From contig CAITUF010000088.1 in the NCBI GenBank assembly GCA_903895475.1, forward strand, positions 1-9,547: a DNA stretch of 9,547 bases, read 5' to 3'. The notes below the pieces were generated by a model, which made no database searches, had not been told where the DNA came from, and saw nothing but the letters and a program-made list of their open reading frames with translations. Source of the stretch: an uncultured Opitutia bacterium (GTDB taxonomy: Bacteria > Verrucomicrobiota > Verrucomicrobiia > Opitutales > UBA953). The position numbers and the translations under genes are program-made. Numbering within the stretch: position 1 is the stretch's first letter; each line of letters starts with the position of its first letter. Of this stretch, positions 7,201 to 9,547 are shown piece by piece.

Positions 7201-8026
7201 CGACCACGTGCGCCGGCTCATCCTTAATTCCCACGCCTACCAGCGAGGCGATGAACCGACCGCGAAGTCCCAGCCCGAACTCTACGCCGCCCGCGCACCA
7301 CGCCGCCTTTCCGCCGAACAGGTGGTCGATGGTCTCTTCGCCGCCACGGGCAAACCTCTCCGCACCGAGGAGGTCAGCCTCGACATCGATGGCATCCGTG
7401 AATCGGACAACTCCATCTCGCTCGGCCAACCTCGTCGGGCGTGGATGCTTGCTTCAACGTCCAACGAACGTGACCGACCTGCCCTCGCCTTACCGCGCAT
7501 CCAAGCGGTCTGCGATGTACTAGCGGCCTTCGGCTGGCGGGCGAGCCGTCCCGACCCACTCACGGATCGTGAGATCGCCCCCAACTCTCTTCAACCGGCC
7601 ATCCTCGCTAACGGGGTGATGGGCACTTGGCTAACGGCCTTGAGCGACGACCATGGGACGACGCAACTTTGCCTCGAGGCCAAGTCACCTGAGGCGCTCG
7701 CCGAAGCGCTCTTCCTTCGCGTGCTCACACGTCGCCCCACGGCCAAAGAACTGCAACTCTACGCCGACCGCCTCCGCCCAGGCTTTACCGAACGCACGGT
7801 CGTCGCTACCCCGATGATTGTCGGCACACCGCCCGCCCGCCGGCCGGCCTATTATGTTTCGTGGTCCAACCACCTCGACAAGGAAGCGACTTTGGTCCGC
7901 CAACAGCAGACCGACGACGCCCGTCGCGGCGACCCGGCCACGATGCGGCTACAGCCCGCCTGGCGCCAGCGTGCCGAGGATGCCCTTTGGGCGCTGGTCA
8001 ACTCCCCCGAATTCCTTTACCATTAA
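4256..8026 (+). CDS. Exported LamG-PSCyt1-DUF1549-DUF1553 (PSD1) protein
   Basis: This 1256-residue protein starts with a hydrophobic signal peptide ending near LAAAEA (about residue 20). Domains in order: a LamG/concanavalin A-like jellyroll (about 60-252, with WHHVAVSY and GWLDEVALHRRAVSAKEL); a beta-rich stretch that may be PA14-like (about 310-460); a charged helical linker (about 503-545); a planctomycete-type cytochrome c domain PSCyt1 (about 588-680) with heme motif C597LECH601 and possible distal M652 in RMPPKG; DUF1549/PSCyt2 (about 686-885, LRRVTFDVVGVPPS) with a second heme-type motif C832ARCH836; and DUF1553/PSD1 (about 904-1256, ending WALVNSPEFLYH). It should act outside the cytoplasmic membrane. 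The family's biochemical role is not established; the lectin-like part suggests glycan binding. A weak AAAGG (4244-4248) lies 7 nt before the ATG. It is followed after 4 bp by the DUF1501 gene, its usual partner. Confidence 0.95.
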   Translation: MSLPRLIALASCLGTLAAAEAPTWSFDGTAQPALTNVGGVTFAQPGPRRPDYPTFDQKNASARFNGKGGHLVLPDTGPASGFDFKNGDAITLEAWVKLDGLRKGANVYLIGKGRTKAGSSNQNWALRLREMYGSACPSFLFATTPTANDQGDDRWHRWTTKSGIADDGRWHHVAVSYVFGDPTSVRGFVDGLEIPGAWDMGGATKEAPVTDDDAVWVGSSMGGSVNNSFSGWLDEVALHRRAVSAKELTARFKTTLPALEIAVAGPRDTSANAGNDSANNTGFKATQGATPIVKVTSFTDWNKVPAGQVLIQLSGNWKPDKNVWPAETLPTTESYEAPAFGFFRTPFPYVSTGVRGDRGSPYFFRAAAKVNLPAGKHRLLLRGRGAAALFINDKLVLNTPFPPGGSDDKPIKVQDKFLDLGPTFRFAPPGNREAWCEFTSTGGEQRIVLETVVGYVINAKSRRRAELGETVAAISLEGSNTWQLLGPGATNTAYNDSGWSAFAQQEEARLAQLDAHHRAQARTTEAEYWKQRRTAAQAWLAKTAETPVPPLPTGYTAGNAIDAFIAEKLVAYQQTVKADTSGIDFYRQVWPIFESKCLECHQGAKSKGGLHLDTLAGTLKGGKSDGPAVTPKDVAKSALWTRVCSTDSDERMPPKGPGLSANEKTILERWIKAGAPWPEFRPQPTKLAPLSSDLAFLRRVTFDVVGVPPSAAEIAAFEADRSSDKRAKVIDRLLADPRAADASMGTWQDVLAENPNILNPTLNNSGPFRWWLHESLLDHKPLDLLVTELVRLKGSERFGGPAGFGMASQNDVPMAAKATVLTSAFLGVDAKCARCHDSPTTSTKQEQVFALAALLETKGVKVPVTSSVAMDKLREGGRKPLIEVTLAPGATVQPHWPFPEFATESVADELALDPHDPRDRLATLLTAPQNERFAQVMANRLWAGLMGRGLVDQAGDFERSRTTHPALLRWLARELVRSGYDADHVRRLILNSHAYQRGDEPTAKSQPELYAARAPRRLSAEQVVDGLFAATGKPLRTEEVSLDIDGIRESDNSISLGQPRRAWMLASTSNERDRPALALPRIQAVCDVLAAFGWRASRPDPLTDREIAPNSLQPAILANGVMGTWLTALSDDHGTTQLCLEAKSPEALAEALFLRVLTRRPTAKELQLYADRLRPGFTERTVVATPMIVGTPPARRPAYYVSWSNHLDKEATLVRQQQTDDARRGDPATMRLQPAWRQRAEDALWALVNSPEFLYH

Positions 8027-8030
8027 TCTT

Positions 8031-9293
8031 ATGGACCGCCGCACCTTCCTCACCGCCCTCGGCCTAGCCCCCTTCGCCGCACAGTTACCAGGCGCCACCA
8101 CGGTCCACGCACCGAAGGGCAAGGCTGAGCATTGCATCTTCATTTGGCTCGGCGGTGGCATGGGCCAAATCGACACCTTTGACCCTAAGTCCCTCGGTGA
8201 TAACCAAGCGTCCAAAAAGAAGGCCGGCTCACTCTACCCTTCCATTGAGACCTCCGTTGCCGGCGTCCGCGTCTGCGAACACCTCCCGCGCACGGCTAAG
8301 CTCATGGAGCACGTCACCGCTGTACGCTCGGTCCACCACAAGGTCATCGACGAGCACGCTTTTGCGACGAACCTCGTCCACACGGGCCGCATGGTCAGCG
8401 GTAACGCCATCTACCCGTCACTCGGCTCGATTGTGGCGCATCGCCGCGGTGCGCTCGACCCGAAGGTCCCGGCCTACATGCTCATCGGCTTCCCGAACGT
8501 CAGCCGTGGCCCAGGCTTCCTCGGCGTCAAGGATGGCTACGTCTACCTAGTAGACACGCAGACGGGTCCCGCTGGCTTCGCACGGCCCGACGGGCTCACG
8601 GCCGACCGCGAGGCCGACCGACGTGCCCTGCTGGCCGCCACGGGCGAGGCCGCGGCCGATTCCGCCCTCGCCGAATACGCCGAAGCCCAGCGCGAAGCCT
8701 TCCGCTTGGCTGGCCCGTCGTTCATGAAGCATTTCGACCTCACGAAGGAACCGGCGGACCTCCGCGCGTCCTACGGCGGCGAGTTCGGCCAGCGCTGCCT
8801 ACTGGCACGGCGGCTCGTCGAGGGCGGCGTCCGTTTCATCGAAGTCTCGCATAACCTGAACTTCATCAACGGGACCGGCTGGGATGCGCACAACGACGGC
8901 ATCACCCAGCAGCACGTGCTCATCCGTGAGCTCGATAACGCCCTCGCCGCGCTGACGACCGACCTCAAGTCGAAGGGTCTGCTCGATAAGACCCTCATCG
9001 TCGTCGCAACGGAGTTTGGCCGTCCGGCAGAATTCGACGGACGCGGCGGCCGCGGCCACCAGGGCACGGCTTTCTCGATGGTCCTCGCCGGCGGCGGCCT
9101 CAAGCACTGCGGGGCCTATGGCGTCACCGACGACCTCTCCAAGAAAGTCATCGAGAAACCGGTGAGCGTACCCGACTTCCATGCGACGATCCTCGCGGCC
9201 CTGAGCGTGGACACGACCCATGACCTCATGGACGGTGCGCGCCCCGTACCCATCACCGACGGCGGCAAGCCGATCGCGGAGTTACTCGGCTGA
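8031..9293 (+). CDS. DUF1501 family protein with Tat-type signal
   Basis: I choose ATG 8031, giving 420 residues. The frame is open further upstream, but that extension overlaps the previous gene and is arginine/proline-rich. From 8031 the protein starts MDRRTFLTALGLAPFAA, a twin-arginine-like signal with the usual RRTFL core. Family motifs follow in order: WLGGGMGQIDTFDPK (39-53); HAFATNLVHTG then YPSLGSIVAH (about 109-137); ATEFGRP (326-332); GRGGRGHQGT (337-346, H343); LAGGGLK; and PDFHATILAAL near the end. DUF1501 proteins share the alkaline phosphatase/sulfatase-like fold, but no sulfatase C/S-x-P-x-R maturation motif is apparent here. Enzymatic activity is unproven for the family. The gene starts 4 bp after the stop of the DUF1553 gene, with TCTT and no Shine-Dalgarno site before its ATG. 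The pair is a recurrent two-gene unit in Planctomycetota and Verrucomicrobiota. Confidence 0.96.
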   Translation: MDRRTFLTALGLAPFAAQLPGATTVHAPKGKAEHCIFIWLGGGMGQIDTFDPKSLGDNQASKKKAGSLYPSIETSVAGVRVCEHLPRTAKLMEHVTAVRSVHHKVIDEHAFATNLVHTGRMVSGNAIYPSLGSIVAHRRGALDPKVPAYMLIGFPNVSRGPGFLGVKDGYVYLVDTQTGPAGFARPDGLTADREADRRALLAATGEAAADSALAEYAEAQREAFRLAGPSFMKHFDLTKEPADLRASYGGEFGQRCLLARRLVEGGVRFIEVSHNLNFINGTGWDAHNDGITQQHVLIRELDNALAALTTDLKSKGLLDKTLIVVATEFGRPAEFDGRGGRGHQGTAFSMVLAGGGLKHCGAYGVTDDLSKKVIEKPVSVPDFHATILAALSVDTTHDLMDGARPVPITDGGKPIAELLG

Positions 9294-9301
9294 AGACGCG
9301 A

Positions 9302-9489
9302 GGGGAGGCAGTGCAAAAGTGGAAAGGTGCACCGGTGGAGACAGGAGGAGACAGGAGGGGACTCGTTGGCTGGAGTATGGTTGGCTAGGGGTTGTGCGGC
9401 GCCTTCGGCCGACTGCTCATATTCCGCTTTCCCGTTTGGCTCATATTCCGATCCCCCTTTTACCTCCCTTTTCAACGCTCTGTCTCGGG
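9302..9489 (+). repeat. Long intergenic repeat, copy B (188 bp)
   Basis: This is the second copy of the element at 3812-3998, in the same orientation and again starting 8 nt after a stop codon (that of the DUF1501 gene). Compared with copy A it lacks 8 bp near 9314 and has a tandem duplication of GAGACAGGAG (9338-9347 and 9348-9357). Its central hairpin is damaged: GCC-TTC-GGC remains, with the outer pairs broken. The second ATTCCGCTTTCCC is altered to ATTCCGATCCCCC. The complementary GAGACAG and CTGTCTC (9480-9486) are retained. No transposase or other gene is associated with it. Confidence 0.9.
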
Positions 9490-9490
9490 C

Positions 9491-9547
9491 AGCGGATAGG
9501 AGTTGGCGGATAGCGGTTAGCGTAAGCTACCATCTTCCCAATCCGTA
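9491..9547 (+). repeat. Continuation of the intergenic mosaic, cut by the window end
   Basis: After copy B come AGCGGATAGGAGTTGGCG (9491-9508, shared with 4070-4087) and a 19-bp variable block with a small hairpin, TAGC-GTAA-GCTA (9518-9529). A 20-bp block (9528-9547) identical to 4133-4152 follows and ends in CAATCCGTA, the first unit of a heptamer array. The array presumably continues beyond the window. Further GATAGCGG-like blocks (9508-9515) echo AGCGGATAGG. Confidence 0.8.

Noticed and set aside
6815..7429. Minus-strand reading frames (204 and 199 codons) inside the PSD1 gene
   Set aside because: They lie wholly within a confidently identified coding region and have no recognisable domains.
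7818..8030. 71-codon upstream extension of the DUF1501 gene
   Set aside because: It overlaps the PSD1 gene and would bury the twin-arginine signal that begins at ATG 8031.

Overview
The window is a GC-rich bacterial chromosome segment with six genes, all on the + strand. The pair of a PSCyt1/DUF1549/DUF1553 cytochrome-like protein and a DUF1501 protein (4256-9293) is a hallmark of the Planctomycetota-Verrucomicrobiota lineage. Starts without clear Shine-Dalgarno sites and C-rich codon choice fit Verrucomicrobiota best. The phylum is an inference and no species can be named.

Layout: (1) 1-1544 holds the tail of a GlcD-type FAD-linked oxidase followed by a complete GlcF-type iron-sulfur protein. 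Together they would form a respiratory 2-hydroxyacid (glycolate or D-lactate) dehydrogenase. (2) 1545-1665 is a leader made largely of a 7-bp tandem repeat that runs up to the next start codon. (3) 1666-3803 holds a Gfo/Idh/MocA oxidoreductase and a PfkB sugar kinase, 5 bp apart, which look like a sugar-catabolic pair. (4) 3804-4255 is a 452-bp gene-free mosaic of repeats. (5) 4256-9293 holds a 1256-residue exported protein (LamG, putative PA14-like region, PSCyt1, DUF1549, DUF1553) and a DUF1501 protein with a Tat-type signal, 4 bp apart. (6) 9294-9547 is a second, partial copy of the intergenic mosaic, cut by the window end.

The coding content is recognisable. The most unusual material is between the genes. 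A ~187-bp element occurs twice, each copy starting exactly 8 nt after the stop codon of the last gene of a gene pair and in the same orientation. It is followed by a 63-bp element with 9-bp terminal inverted repeats (GGTAGGGGC/GCCCCTACC), exchangeable hairpins with a common TACC end, and heptamer arrays. This looks like a modular, multi-copy intergenic repeat family. The sequence alone does not show whether it is a mobile MITE/REP-like element, a transcript 3'-end module, or both.

Functionally, the first four genes fit oxidation and phosphorylation of a sugar or sugar acid, with a 2-hydroxyacid product oxidised by the GlcDF enzyme. The last two belong to an exported redox/carbohydrate-surface system of unknown biochemical role.
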